A DNA stretch of 64,000 nt from Ignavibacteriales bacterium (GTDB lineage: Bacteria > Bacteroidota > Ignavibacteria > Ignavibacteriales > Ignavibacteriaceae), in assembly GCA_015709675.1 (NCBI GenBank), contig CP054182.1, positions 1,219,448 to 1,283,447 on the forward strand, read 5' to 3'. Positions within the stretch are counted from its first letter, which is position 1. Every line of letters begins with the position of its first letter. Under the pieces are notes generated by a model that did not search any database, was not told the DNA's origin, and worked only from the letters and a program-made list of their open reading frames with translations. A program made the position numbers and the translations under genes. Below are positions 25,889-34,790 of this stretch, one piece after another.

Positions 25889-26144
25889 AAATCTGTTTTC
25901 CTTTTCTCCAATAACCGGCGCCAAAAATTCTTATTGTGCCGGAGCGGTACGTGAACCGCACGGTTAAAATTTCTCCATCCGTTTTACCAAAACAAAAGAA
26001 CCGTTCCTCGGTCCGGCTGTGATCAAGATCCCGGGCAATAATTCTTTTAGGATCCTTGAATGCAAGCTGTGCCTCCTCAAACGAAACTCCGTGTTTGGCC
26101 TGATTGAGCTGGTTCTTTTCTGCATCCCATTCGAACTGTGACAA
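25863..26144 (-). CDS. brnT: BrnT-like toxin (RelE-fold RNase), variant C-terminus
   Basis: 93 residues. The N-terminus FEWDAEKNQLNQAKHGVSFEEAQLAFKDP is diagnostic for BrnT, and EERFFCFGKTDGEILTVRFTYR follows. BrnT toxins are mRNA-interferase-like proteins that inhibit translation. The family end normally reads RIISAR followed by an ExxxYE segment; here it is RIFGAGYWRKGKQIYE, so the usual Arg and Glu appear lost. The toxin may be weakened. It is the first gene of the pair with brnA. Confidence 0.85.
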   Translation of the reverse strand: MSQFEWDAEKNQLNQAKHGVSFEEAQLAFKDPKRIIARDLDHSRTEERFFCFGKTDGEILTVRFTYRSGTIRIFGAGYWRKGKQIYEKENNIQ

Positions 26145-26685
26145 GTCAGAGATTCCATATAATCATACATACAAAAGTACATATAATTATATTTATAAGC
26201 AATGTTTTTGCAGGATTTTAGCTAAAATCTTTCAGGATGGAAAATCGGATGAAATAGAATTTTATCCTCATCCGGCAAATTCTAGTCTGATTTAAGAATG
26301 TAATCCAGAATATTAGCCGATTTATTGTAATTTCTTGCATGTGCCAGTTGTTTAGAAGTTTGGAGATTCTGGATTTCTACAATTACATCATTATTGCCTG
26401 ATTTGAATGCTTTTGTTCGCAATCCATCCGTACAGACACGCTGCGGCGTGTCTCTACATGGCTGAATTTATGAGATATCGGAATGGTTTTGTATTTGTCG
26501 GGACAGGTTGTGATCTGTCCTGATGAAAAAATGGCTGGTTCAATAATAATCTCACCACTTCATGGTTGGTTCAATATTATGTTTTCTATTATTCCGTACA
26601 GACACGCCGCGGCGTGTCTCTACAAAACAGGGGTCAGCAGGGAATTAGATTTGTTTCAAGGTTTCTGTACATTGTAAATTGTACA
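26145..26685. other. Gene-free region with dispersed palindromic repeats
   Basis: About 540 nt with no coding region I can support. It contains AGACACGC-TGCG-GCGTGTCT (26434-26453), GGACAGG..CTGTCC (26501-26520), the perfect palindrome at 26600-26619, and TGTACATTGTAAATTGTACA near 26668. It separates the divergent-looking toxin locus from the end of the VWA protein gene. Confidence 0.6.
26600..26619. repeat. 20-bp palindrome AGACACGCCGCGGCGTGTCT
   Basis: Perfect palindrome flanked by CCGTAC on the left and CTAC on the right. A one-base-different copy with the same flanks lies at 26434-26453, showing a short interspersed repeat family. Confidence 0.78.
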
Positions 26686-28788
26686 TTATTCATTATCTAT
26701 CGTCAATTCTTTTTTGCTGACTCGTGCAACTGCCATTTCGGCTATTGCGGTGAGAAGGGCCAGAAGGAGAAAAAACTTCCACAGTTCTGTGCCAAAACGT
26801 GCCTGATTGATTTCTTCCGTAATCGCAGCGCCGTAATCAAGTATAACCGGCTCGTTTGCTGCACCTGATTTTTTGAAATATTCTTTCAGCTGCTCATCTT
26901 CGGCAGATGTGGTTCTTGATTCGGCCGGATCATGATTCACGCTTTTCCGCTCAAGTACTTCGCTGCCGCTCAGAAGATCATAGACACCGGTACGTCCGGT
27001 CGAGCGAAAGGTGAAGAGTCCGGATTGTATCTGATCGTCTGATATATACTCGTCATCCCCGGATGGAAGGCTTAGTTTAAGCTGATCTTTTTTAGCGGAT
27101 GGAACGGCAAAGCGGAGCGCTTCACCGGCCATCAGGGATGAGTCCTTCTGCCCCGTGCCTGAGAGATAATACACTGATCGGTAGAGCATGGGCACAAATA
27201 TCCCTTTGAGCGGAAGATTGCTGTATTCAAGCGAGGGGGGGATGGTAAAACAGAGTATCCTGCCGTTCCCGCTTCTGTGTTCAGAAAGTGCAGCGGTTCC
27301 GTCAGCGAGGGTTATGACGGATTTTCCTCTTCCTCCGGGGAAAAACTGGAGGTAGCTGTATATATCAGGACTGGCGGCTTTTTCCTTCCCCTTCTCAAAT
27401 ATTCCCGTGAAGAGAGGATGATTCAGCTCAGTCTTGTCAAAGTAAAAAGGCCGCGCGGTATTGCCGGGACTTCCGGCAAGCACTCCCGGCTGCGGCAGTC
27501 CGAGTGAAAGCAGAAAACTTCTGTATATATCCGGCTTTACCCGGGCTGAAGGAAAAAGCAGAATTCCTCCTTTGCCTGTTTCCAGATATTTTTTGAATGG
27601 CTCGGAGTTAACAGCGGCTGCACCGGTCACCAGGACGATGGCATTATAGGCGGAAAGATCAGTTCCCGATGCTGAGGAAGAGGATCTGACTGTGAGGGTA
27701 AACTTTTCTGTGCCGAATGCTGCCTGCAGAGCAGGCTTCAGGAATTCGATATCTGAGGCGGTGTCATGCAAAAGCAGCGCGTTTAGCTGACGCGGTATAT
27801 AGAATGACGCATAGCGGAGATTATCACCGGTAATATCATCCTCCTCAAGTCCTGCGGTCACGGTTACATGTCCGGTTACGGTAAGGGGGATATCAAAATC
27901 AACCGGAAGCGCCGCTCCCGGGCCCAGGGTTACGCTTTTCTGTGCCGCGCGTTCTCCGTTAATATATACGGAGATGATGCAGTCACTGCTTTTGTCAGAT
28001 GAATGGTTTGCGGCCGTTACGGTTACGCTTATGGTTTTACCCGGTTCAAGAATCTCAGAGTTGACCCGCAGATCGTCAATGCCGGCGTTATAGATACCCT
28101 CCTTTTTCACCGGAATAAGATAGGTATGCACCCGCTCGCCGAGAACTGAGCTCAGGTCGGTTGCGTCCCCGGCTGATGGAAAACCACCCTCCTGAAAATC
28201 TGAAAAGATAAATATCTCCCGGTTATAGTTCAGTGATTGTTCAATAAGGGGAACCGCTTTAAGCAACGCATCCCCGGTTTTCCCTTTTGCCGCACTGATC
28301 TCAAGATCACGTATCTTCTTTTTAACTTCGGTCAGGTTTTTTGTGAGCTGTATTTCCGGTATGTTGTCTGCTGTAGTAATCACGGCAACCTCATCCCCCT
28401 CCTGCAGAGTGTTCACGAGCGCAAGGGCTGAGGATTTTGCTTTATTGAACAGGGAGCCGTCCTTATCTATTACATCCATACTGAAGGAGTTGTCAATAAT
28501 GAGGATGGCTGTGGTTTTGGCGGAAGAAGTGATGCCGGCAACCGAGACTCCTTTAAGTGCCGGGCGTGAAAAAGCAGTAACCAGAAACAGTATAAGAAGA
28601 ACGCGCAGCAGCAGAAGAATCCACTGCTTCAGTTTGATTTTTCTGATCTGATTTTTCTGCAGTTCCTTAAGAAAGCGGAGCGTACTGAACTCAACCCGCT
28701 GAAGCTTGCGCAGATTGAGTAAGTGGATAATAACGGGGATCCCCGCAGCCAAAAGCCCGAATAAAAAAGCCGGATTTAAAAAAGTCAT
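26686..28788 (-). CDS. BatA-like membrane protein with VWA domain
   Basis: 700 residues. The N-terminus is the BatA-type double-membrane domain: LNPAFLFGLLAAGIPVIIHLLNLRKLQRVEFSTLRFL, with a second helix LLLLRVLLILFLVTAFSRPAL. Residues about 90-250 form a von Willebrand A domain with MIDAS-like residues in LIIDNSFSMD. A long beta-rich middle follows, and a C-terminal helix (ELWKFFLLLALLTAIAEMAV) anchors the end. Such proteins accompany MoxR ATPases in aerotolerance loci; no moxR is seen in this window. The function is inferred to be envelope stress or complex assembly. Confidence 0.82.
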   Translation of the reverse strand: MTFLNPAFLFGLLAAGIPVIIHLLNLRKLQRVEFSTLRFLKELQKNQIRKIKLKQWILLLLRVLLILFLVTAFSRPALKGVSVAGITSSAKTTAILIIDNSFSMDVIDKDGSLFNKAKSSALALVNTLQEGDEVAVITTADNIPEIQLTKNLTEVKKKIRDLEISAAKGKTGDALLKAVPLIEQSLNYNREIFIFSDFQEGGFPSAGDATDLSSVLGERVHTYLIPVKKEGIYNAGIDDLRVNSEILEPGKTISVTVTAANHSSDKSSDCIISVYINGERAAQKSVTLGPGAALPVDFDIPLTVTGHVTVTAGLEEDDITGDNLRYASFYIPRQLNALLLHDTASDIEFLKPALQAAFGTEKFTLTVRSSSSASGTDLSAYNAIVLVTGAAAVNSEPFKKYLETGKGGILLFPSARVKPDIYRSFLLSLGLPQPGVLAGSPGNTARPFYFDKTELNHPLFTGIFEKGKEKAASPDIYSYLQFFPGGRGKSVITLADGTAALSEHRSGNGRILCFTIPPSLEYSNLPLKGIFVPMLYRSVYYLSGTGQKDSSLMAGEALRFAVPSAKKDQLKLSLPSGDDEYISDDQIQSGLFTFRSTGRTGVYDLLSGSEVLERKSVNHDPAESRTTSAEDEQLKEYFKKSGAANEPVILDYGAAITEEINQARFGTELWKFFLLLALLTAIAEMAVARVSKKELTIDNE

Positions 28789-28891
28789 AATGGTATATAA
28801 AGCTCAGAATCAGTTTGGATATAAATTACAGGAAATTCTTAATTTTCTGCAATGGAGAAATAAGACAGGGATTCCTGCCTGCCCCTGCTCT

Positions 28892-30097
28892 CTACCTGCT
28901 CACAATCAGCATGGATACATCATCATTAAACTCCTGGCCGCCTTTCCAGCGGATGAGTGAGTCTTTGAGCAGAGGAATCAGATTTTTAACTTCTCCTTTG
29001 CCGTAAAAATCCATGAAGCGCACAAGACCGTCCGTTCCGAACATCTGATCAGCGCCGTTTGCGCACTCTGTGATACCATCGGAATAGATGATAAGTTTGT
29101 CCCCTTCATACAGTTCAAGATGGTGCTCTTCAAAGGTAACTGCATCAAGTATGCCTATGGGCATTCCTTTGCTTTTAATGAAAGTTGCCTCACCCCCCTT
29201 TCTTATGAGCAGGGGAAGAGTGTGGCCGGCACGCGCGATTTTAACTCTGCCGGAGGATATTTCAATAACACCGAATAAAATAGTAAAGAATCCGGAGGTA
29301 TCTTCCGGTTTGAAGAACGCAGTGTTAAGATGGCTGAGGAAATTTTCGATGGATATATTCTCAAGCGACTGAGTATTTCTGAATTCCGGCGTCAGAATCC
29401 TTGAAGCGGCAGCCTCGGCAGTAAACATCTGGCTCAGCGAAAAAGACAGCATTGCGGAGGGAATACCGTGCCCTGCCACATCAAGGAGATAAAACGCGAT
29501 ATAGTTTTCGTGTATCTGATAAAAGTTCAGTATATCACCGGCAATAAATTTAGACGGAAGAAAAAGCCAGTCAAACGCATAGTTGCCGATAACAGCATTC
29601 TGGCGGGGGAGCAGTTTTTGCTGCAGGGCTGCTGCTGCCTCAAGATCGCGCTGAATCTGCTGATAAGCGGCGGTTAATTTCTCGTTGGCAACTTCAAGAA
29701 TCAGATTTTTTTCAGCAAGATTTTTTTCAAGCTGCAGAATCCGCTCTCCGTTTGCAACCCTTACTTTAAGTTCCTGCGGATTAAATGGCTTAACGATAAA
29801 ATCATCCGCGCCGGCCTCAAGCCCTTCAACTATCTCACTCCTCCCCCCTTTGGCAGTGAGCATAATGATATATACATAGCGTGAAGTAATTTCATTTCTG
29901 ATGGCTTTTATCAGTTCGGTGCCGTTCATGCCGGGCATCTCCCAGTCTGTAATTACCAGACTGATATTGCTGTTCCGCATAATCTTCATCGCCTCATTGC
30001 CGTCATTGGCGGTGAGGGTGGTGTGGCCGAGCTGGCGGACCAGATTTTTCAGAACAAAGAGCGCTTCTTCAAAATCATCAACAAGAAGGATTTCCAT
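28892..30097 (-). CDS. Response regulator with SpoIIE/RsbU-type PP2C phosphatase output
   Basis: 401 residues. Receiver domain 1-120 (LLVDDFEEA, LVITDWEMPGMNG, LTAKGG, VKPFNPQ), a coiled coil (NLAEKNLILEVANEKLTAAYQQ), then a PPM phosphatase domain with IAGDILNFYQ, LLDVAGHGIPSAML, KIARAGHTLPLL and IIYSDGITE, keeping the metal-binding Asp residues. It most likely dephosphorylates an anti-anti-sigma factor when its receiver is phosphorylated. It lies 8 nt downstream of the LON-domain gene in an operon. No anti-anti-sigma gene is in the window. Confidence 0.9.
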   Translation of the reverse strand: MEILLVDDFEEALFVLKNLVRQLGHTTLTANDGNEAMKIMRNSNISLVITDWEMPGMNGTELIKAIRNEITSRYVYIIMLTAKGGRSEIVEGLEAGADDFIVKPFNPQELKVRVANGERILQLEKNLAEKNLILEVANEKLTAAYQQIQRDLEAAAALQQKLLPRQNAVIGNYAFDWLFLPSKFIAGDILNFYQIHENYIAFYLLDVAGHGIPSAMLSFSLSQMFTAEAAASRILTPEFRNTQSLENISIENFLSHLNTAFFKPEDTSGFFTILFGVIEISSGRVKIARAGHTLPLLIRKGGEATFIKSKGMPIGILDAVTFEEHHLELYEGDKLIIYSDGITECANGADQMFGTDGLVRFMDFYGKGEVKNLIPLLKDSLIRWKGGQEFNDDVSMLIVSR

Positions 30098-30105
30098 AAA
30101 ACGTT

Positions 30106-30771
30106 TCAGCCCTGCAGAGTTTCAAGAAGCTGTTTCATGATGCGCTGCCGCTCATTTTCACTGCTGCTGCCAAGCATCCTGGTTCTGGTTTCATTCAGCT
30201 CAGGTGAGTTATCCGTCACGAATCCATTCATCAGCCGGAAGGAAAGTTCTTCGGCCTGGCTTTCCTCCATCCATCCGCGGAGTGATTCTATATCATAATC
30301 GGGGTTCAGTTTCAGGACGGCTTTTTCAATAAAACTGAAAATCTCATGTTTCAGACCTGAATCCGTTTCTTCGGATATATCCGTCAGGCGGGTGCCGTCA
30401 ACAAAATCATACATGGTGAGGGAGCGGAGTTCCTCTGCTGAAAGTTCTGATGCATTCTCACGGAAAGAGTTGCCAAGCCGCTCAGAGGCGATAATCGTCT
30501 TTGCTTCTATACGCTCCTTGCCGGTAATTTTACAGACCAGAGTATCTTCGGCGGTATATTCATACTGCTCAACGTACGCAATTACACCAAATTCAGACAT
30601 GCCGTCATCATCTTCATAAAATACCGCGAACTCTCCCTCCTCCTCAATCATATCTTTCATCAGACTGTATATGGGCTCAGAGTCAATTTCCATGACGATT
30701 GAGTTATGCGGCATCAGGACGATATCCATCCGCAGAAGGGGGAGAAATATATCTTTTGCTTCGTCAGCCAT
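30106..30771 (-). CDS. LON N-terminal-like substrate-binding domain protein
   Basis: 221 residues. The N-terminal half (FLPLLRMDIVLMPHNSIVMEIDSEPIYSLMKD through FGVIAYVEQYEYTAEDTLVCKITGKERI) matches the LON substrate-binding domain found in Lon protease and in stand-alone proteins. No protease domain is present. The C-terminal half is helical and acidic. Its ATG overlaps the aldo/keto reductase stop by one base (TGATG), so translation is coupled. The role is unknown. Confidence 0.78.
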   Translation of the reverse strand: MADEAKDIFLPLLRMDIVLMPHNSIVMEIDSEPIYSLMKDMIEEEGEFAVFYEDDDGMSEFGVIAYVEQYEYTAEDTLVCKITGKERIEAKTIIASERLGNSFRENASELSAEELRSLTMYDFVDGTRLTDISEETDSGLKHEIFSFIEKAVLKLNPDYDIESLRGWMEESQAEELSFRLMNGFVTDNSPELNETRTRMLGSSSENERQRIMKQLLETLQG

Positions 30772-31748
30772 CAGTTTCCTTCGTTGAATACGGAACGGAC
30801 AAAGGCAAATTCATCCGCGGTGAGAGGTTTATCAGCAGCGCTAAGATTCATTTTTACCTGCGCGAGCGACCGGAAGCCGGGGATAACTGCCGCGGTCTGT
30901 GTATATACCAATAAATATTGCAGGGCCGCACGGGTAAGGGCTTCCTGAGAATCACCAAAATGCTTTTTAAGAGCTGCTATCTTAGGTTCAAGTTTTGTCA
31001 GATTTTCTACGGAGAACCGGGGAGCCGTCTCGCGGTGGTCACCGGGCTCAAATTTTGGAGGATTATCCTTGCTGTATTTTCCGAGAAGAAGCCCCTGCGC
31101 AAGGGGTGAAAACGCGATAAATGAAATGCCGAATTCGTCAAGCATTTTTCTGGTGGGGGTGCCTTCGCGGAGGAACTTATCATCAATCGCATTGGCGCTG
31201 CTCTGCAGTGTGTCGGGTTTTACCCTGGGGATCAGTTTTACAAAATCATCATGTGAGTAAGCTGACTGTCCGATATATCTGATTTTGCCTTCTTCTTTAA
31301 GTTTATACATAACAGCCACTGCGTCATCAAGATACATATCCCCCTGACCGAAATCTCCGTGATGAAAATAATAAAGGTCTATATAATCCCGTTTCAGGTT
31401 TATGAGTGACTGCTCGCACTGATGGCGTATGTGCAGCGGTTCATAAGCGTGTTCTGCTGTCCCACGGAACCAGCCGACCTTGGTTGCAATGCTCACCTTA
31501 TTAGTCAGATTGCCGAGGATGCGCGCGAGCATCATTTCAGCACGTCCGTTGCCATAAACATCCGCGTTGTCAAAATGTGTCACCCCCTGATCTATGGCGT
31601 AATGAATTGCTGCCTTTACTTCATTCTCATCCACATTGGCCCAGCCGTTGGGACGTCCGTCAACCCAGTTGAGCCCGCCCATGGTCCAGCAGCCGAGACT
31701 GATTTCTGAAATGTGAAAATCTGTTTTTCCTACTTTTCTGTATTTCAT
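30771..31748 (-). CDS. Aldo/keto reductase
   Basis: 325 residues, the TIM-barrel AKR length. The catalytic tetrad residues lie in VTHFDNADVYGNGRAE (Asp, Tyr), ATKVGW (Lys) and YYFHHGD (His). The NADPH-binding end is VIPGFRSLAQVKMNL. It reduces carbonyl compounds with NADPH; the substrate is unknown. It sits 21 nt after a small membrane protein gene and is coupled to the LON-domain gene. Confidence 0.92.
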   Translation of the reverse strand: MKYRKVGKTDFHISEISLGCWTMGGLNWVDGRPNGWANVDENEVKAAIHYAIDQGVTHFDNADVYGNGRAEMMLARILGNLTNKVSIATKVGWFRGTAEHAYEPLHIRHQCEQSLINLKRDYIDLYYFHHGDFGQGDMYLDDAVAVMYKLKEEGKIRYIGQSAYSHDDFVKLIPRVKPDTLQSSANAIDDKFLREGTPTRKMLDEFGISFIAFSPLAQGLLLGKYSKDNPPKFEPGDHRETAPRFSVENLTKLEPKIAALKKHFGDSQEALTRAALQYLLVYTQTAAVIPGFRSLAQVKMNLSAADKPLTADEFAFVRSVFNEGN

Positions 31749-31769
31749 TATATATATCCTTGTTACGTC

Positions 31770-32255
31770 TCAGTGAGGAGCCGGCACGCCGGTCTTCTCA
31801 GCAAGTAAATAGATGTATTGTTTCCACGCGGCCGATACTTCACGGTCGCTGAAAATGGTTTTACTTTTCATAATCATAAACTCCGGGTCATGCTCCGGCT
31901 TTATCACGGTCTTTTCCCCCCGGAAGGTCTGAAAATATACTTTTCTGATGAAGCTGTAACGAACATAGATTTCATCAGGATAAAAGAAAGACTGTCTGAG
32001 GGGTATTACTCTCATTCCGTCATCTTCCATAATGACCTGGCAGGGAACAGAGGCAAATCTGAAATAAAAAAACAGAACGGTGGCGGTTACCAGCGGAGTA
32101 AGCACAGCGCTCAGAACGGTAACCAGCTCCATTCTGGCCGTATCTCCTGGGTCTGAAGTCAGAACCAGTATCAGAGGTATCAGCAGCAGAAGCATGGGTA
32201 CCGTGATCAGAATAAACTGCACAGGATTTTTTGACAAATGAAAAGTGAATTTCAT
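31770..32255 (-). CDS. Small membrane protein, unknown function
   Basis: 161 residues. Two membrane helices near the N-terminus (ILITVPMLLLLIPLILVLT and LVTVLSAVLTPLVTATVLFFYF), then a soluble domain (VIMEDDGMRVIPL...YVRYSFIRKVYFQTF) that looks like a bacterial PH-type beta domain. I do not recognise a named family. It starts after the aspS terminator and precedes the aldo/keto reductase by 21 nt, so it is likely the first gene of that operon. Confidence 0.65.
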   Translation of the reverse strand: MKFTFHLSKNPVQFILITVPMLLLLIPLILVLTSDPGDTARMELVTVLSAVLTPLVTATVLFFYFRFASVPCQVIMEDDGMRVIPLRQSFFYPDEIYVRYSFIRKVYFQTFRGEKTVIKPEHDPEFMIMKSKTIFSDREVSAAWKQYIYLLAEKTGVPAPH

Positions 32256-32277
32256 AGATGAAAATATACAAAATAAA

Positions 32278-32301
32278 AAGGGCTGCCTGAAAGCAGCCCT
32301 T
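32278..32301 (-). terminator. Rho-independent terminator of aspS
   Basis: AAGGGCTGC and GCAGCCCTT form an 8-9 bp stem with a 6-nt loop. On the minus strand it is followed by a T-rich run (CTTTTTATTTTG). It lies 10 nt after the aspS stop. Confidence 0.85.
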
Positions 32302-32311
32302 GTAAATTAGA

Positions 32312-34081
32312 TTACTGGCGAACCCTGATGTGCAGCTCTTTTAGCTGATGTTCGTCAACCGGGCTGGGGCAGTCATCCATCAGAGAGATGCCTGAGGCGG
32401 TTTTGGGGAACGCAATCACTTCACGCAGGGATTGCAGACCGCCGAATATCATAACCAGACGGTCAAACCCGAAGGCAAATCCGCCGTGAGGAGGTGCGCC
32501 ATATTCAAATGCATTCATCAGGAAGCCGAATTTTTCATGAGCTTCTTCCTCAGAAAGACCGAGTGCCTTAAACATCTGCTGCTGAAGGTCTTTATTATGA
32601 ATTCTGATGCTTCCGCCTGCTATTTCACTGCCGTTTAGCACCAGGTCATACGCACGGGCGCGAACCCGGCCGGGGTCAGTCTCCATATATGGTAAATCCT
32701 CCAGCTTAGGAGAAGTGAAAGGATGATGCATAGCGAACCACCGTTTGCTATCCTCGTCCCACTCAAAGAGAGGGAAGTCAGTGACCCAGAGAAGCTTTGG
32801 TTCTGTGTCCGGTTTAATCAGTTCCAGGCGGCGGGCCATTTCAAGACGCAGGGTGCCCATAATATTCAAAGTCTTAAGGCGCGGTCCGGTAAGAATGAAA
32901 AGAAGGTCCCCCGGTTTTGCATTCATTGCGGTCACCAGGTTCTTTTGTTCTTCTTCGGTGAAGAATTTCATGGTCGGAGCTTCCAGCCCTTCTTCCTTCA
33001 CGCGAATCCAGATGAGTCCCCCTGCTCCGTGCTTTTTCACAAAGTCTGTAAGGACATCAAGCTGATTACGGGTATAGTCACCGCATCCCTTTGCATTGAG
33101 TCCGGTTATCACACCCTTATTATTGAGTGCATCCTGATATACTTTGAAGGTGGTATTCTTAAATACTTCATTCAGGTTTACCATCTCAAGATCAAAACGC
33201 AGATCCGGCTTGTCTGAACCGTAGCGTTCCATAGACTGGTCAAAAGTCAGGCGCGGGATGGGTATCTGGAGCTCCCTGCCCCAGGCATCGCGATAGAGGT
33301 TGATCATGAGTCCCTCCACGATTTTGAAGATATCATCCACATCCACAAATGACATCTCCACATCTATCTGGGTGAACTCAGGCTGACGGTCAGCGCGCAA
33401 ATCCTCATCACGGAAGCACTTTACTATCTGAAAATAGCGGTCAAAACCGGATACCATCAGAATCTGTTTATACTGCTGTGGGGACTGAGGCAGAGCGTAG
33501 AACTTACCTTTATGGACCCGGCTCGGAACCAAGAAGTCCCGCGCTCCCTCAGGAGTGCTCTTCATCAGCACCGGAGTTTCGATTTCAACAAAATTGTTTT
33601 CGTCAAAGTATTTGCGGACAATCTGAGCCATTTTGTGGCGCAGGAGCATGTTTTTCTGCATATCAGGCCTGCGCAGGTCAAGATAGCGGTACTTAAGCCG
33701 CAGTTCTTCAGATGCTTCGCTCTCCTCTTTAATCTGGAACGGAGGCGTTTTTGCCTGATTCAGGATTGTCACTGAATCGCCGAGAACGTCAATCTGTCCA
33801 GTCGGTATTACCGGATTTGCAGTTCCTTCCGGTCTTGTGCGTACGGTTCCTTCTATGGAAACCACAAATTCACTGCGCAGATGCTTTGCCGCATGATGCG
33901 CTTCCTGGCTGATGTGCGGTTCAAATACAACCTGAGTGATGCCATAACGGTCTCTCAGATCAATAAAAATAACCCCTCCCAGATCGCGCCAGGTATCAAC
34001 CCAGCCGTTCAGGACAACGCGTTCACCGATATTTGATTCTCTGAGCTCACCGCAGGTGTGAGTTCTGCTCTTAAAAAACAT
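32312..34081 (-). CDS. aspS: Aspartyl-tRNA synthetase
   Basis: 589 residues, the bacterial AspRS length. An OB-fold anticodon domain (LNGWVDTWRDLGGVIFIDLRDRYG) is followed by the class II core with motif 2 FRDEDLRADRQPEFTQID, and the C-terminal motif 3 GFAFGFDRLVMI. A GAD insertion domain is present in the middle, as in bacterial enzymes. It charges tRNA-Asp in the cytoplasm. It is transcribed alone, ending at the hairpin just downstream. Confidence 0.97.
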   Translation of the reverse strand: MFFKSRTHTCGELRESNIGERVVLNGWVDTWRDLGGVIFIDLRDRYGITQVVFEPHISQEAHHAAKHLRSEFVVSIEGTVRTRPEGTANPVIPTGQIDVLGDSVTILNQAKTPPFQIKEESEASEELRLKYRYLDLRRPDMQKNMLLRHKMAQIVRKYFDENNFVEIETPVLMKSTPEGARDFLVPSRVHKGKFYALPQSPQQYKQILMVSGFDRYFQIVKCFRDEDLRADRQPEFTQIDVEMSFVDVDDIFKIVEGLMINLYRDAWGRELQIPIPRLTFDQSMERYGSDKPDLRFDLEMVNLNEVFKNTTFKVYQDALNNKGVITGLNAKGCGDYTRNQLDVLTDFVKKHGAGGLIWIRVKEEGLEAPTMKFFTEEEQKNLVTAMNAKPGDLLFILTGPRLKTLNIMGTLRLEMARRLELIKPDTEPKLLWVTDFPLFEWDEDSKRWFAMHHPFTSPKLEDLPYMETDPGRVRARAYDLVLNGSEIAGGSIRIHNKDLQQQMFKALGLSEEEAHEKFGFLMNAFEYGAPPHGGFAFGFDRLVMIFGGLQSLREVIAFPKTASGISLMDDCPSPVDEHQLKELHIRVRQ

Positions 34082-34337
34082 GACTTTCCTTGGGAAATTT
34101 TTATCCGTCTCTGTTCTTGAAAATGGGATTCAGGCAGGTTCCGGATTGCAATAAATTTAAAACCGGTGCGCAATTTACGGATTTGCAAGGTGAGTTTGAA
34201 GGAAAAAATCGGCTCTCACCTTGCGCAGAATGCGTTTATCCTGTCAAAAACAATCATTTTTTTTGTCCGCTCTTAGAAAACTTGTAATTTAGAGTTGTTG
34301 TTAATTTTATTTTGTAACAAAGTGTGTTAAGAAGTTG

Positions 34338-34736
34338 ATGGCCGAGTCTGGTAAATACAACGTTCTGCTCGTAGAAGATAATATTGAAAATAAGGATGTT
34401 ATCACCTATTTCATAAAAAATATGTGTCAGGTGGATACTGCTCCGGACGGCCCCACTGCTGTTGAAATGGTTAAAAACAAACAGTATGACTGCGTTCTGA
34501 TGGACATCAACCTTGGGCTGGGTATGAATGGAATTGAGGCAACAAAGAAGATCAGACAGGTGGCCGGCTATGATAAGACGCCGATTATTGCTGTGACTGC
34601 TTATGCCATGGTAGGCGACAGGGAGGTTTTCCTTGAAGCCGGATGCACCCATTATATTTCAAAACCTTTCACCAAACAGGAAATTCTCTCTCTTCTTAAG
34701 ACTGTCCTTGAAGAAGAGGAACACGATACTATCTGA
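34338..34736 (+). CDS. Single-domain response regulator
   Basis: About 132 residues from ATG 34338. Only a receiver domain is present: VEDNIENKD, CVLMDINLGLGMNGIEA (phosphoacceptor Asp), AVTAYAM and ISKPFTK. The stretch INLGLGMNG, where receivers often have MPxMxG, is the form usual in hybrid-kinase-derived receivers. No kinase is adjacent, so it is an orphan. A strong terminator follows. The 250-nt region upstream, divergent from aspS, shows no gene. Confidence 0.85.
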   Translation: MAESGKYNVLLVEDNIENKDVITYFIKNMCQVDTAPDGPTAVEMVKNKQYDCVLMDINLGLGMNGIEATKKIRQVAGYDKTPIIAVTAYAMVGDREVFLEAGCTHYISKPFTKQEILSLLKTVLEEEEHDTI

Positions 34737-34752
34737 TAAGAAAAAGAATTTA

Positions 34753-34790
34753 AGCCGTCTTCCGCTCCGCGCGGAGTGACGGCTTTTTTA
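34753..34790 (+). terminator. Rho-independent terminator of the orphan receiver gene
   Basis: AGCCGTC pairs with GACGGCT around an inner GCTCCGCGCGGAG-type hairpin and is followed by TTTTTTATTTT. Confidence 0.9.

Noticed and set aside
32723-33217. 164-codon plus-strand open frame inside aspS
   Set aside because: It is a shadow of the well-supported aspS frame on the other strand.
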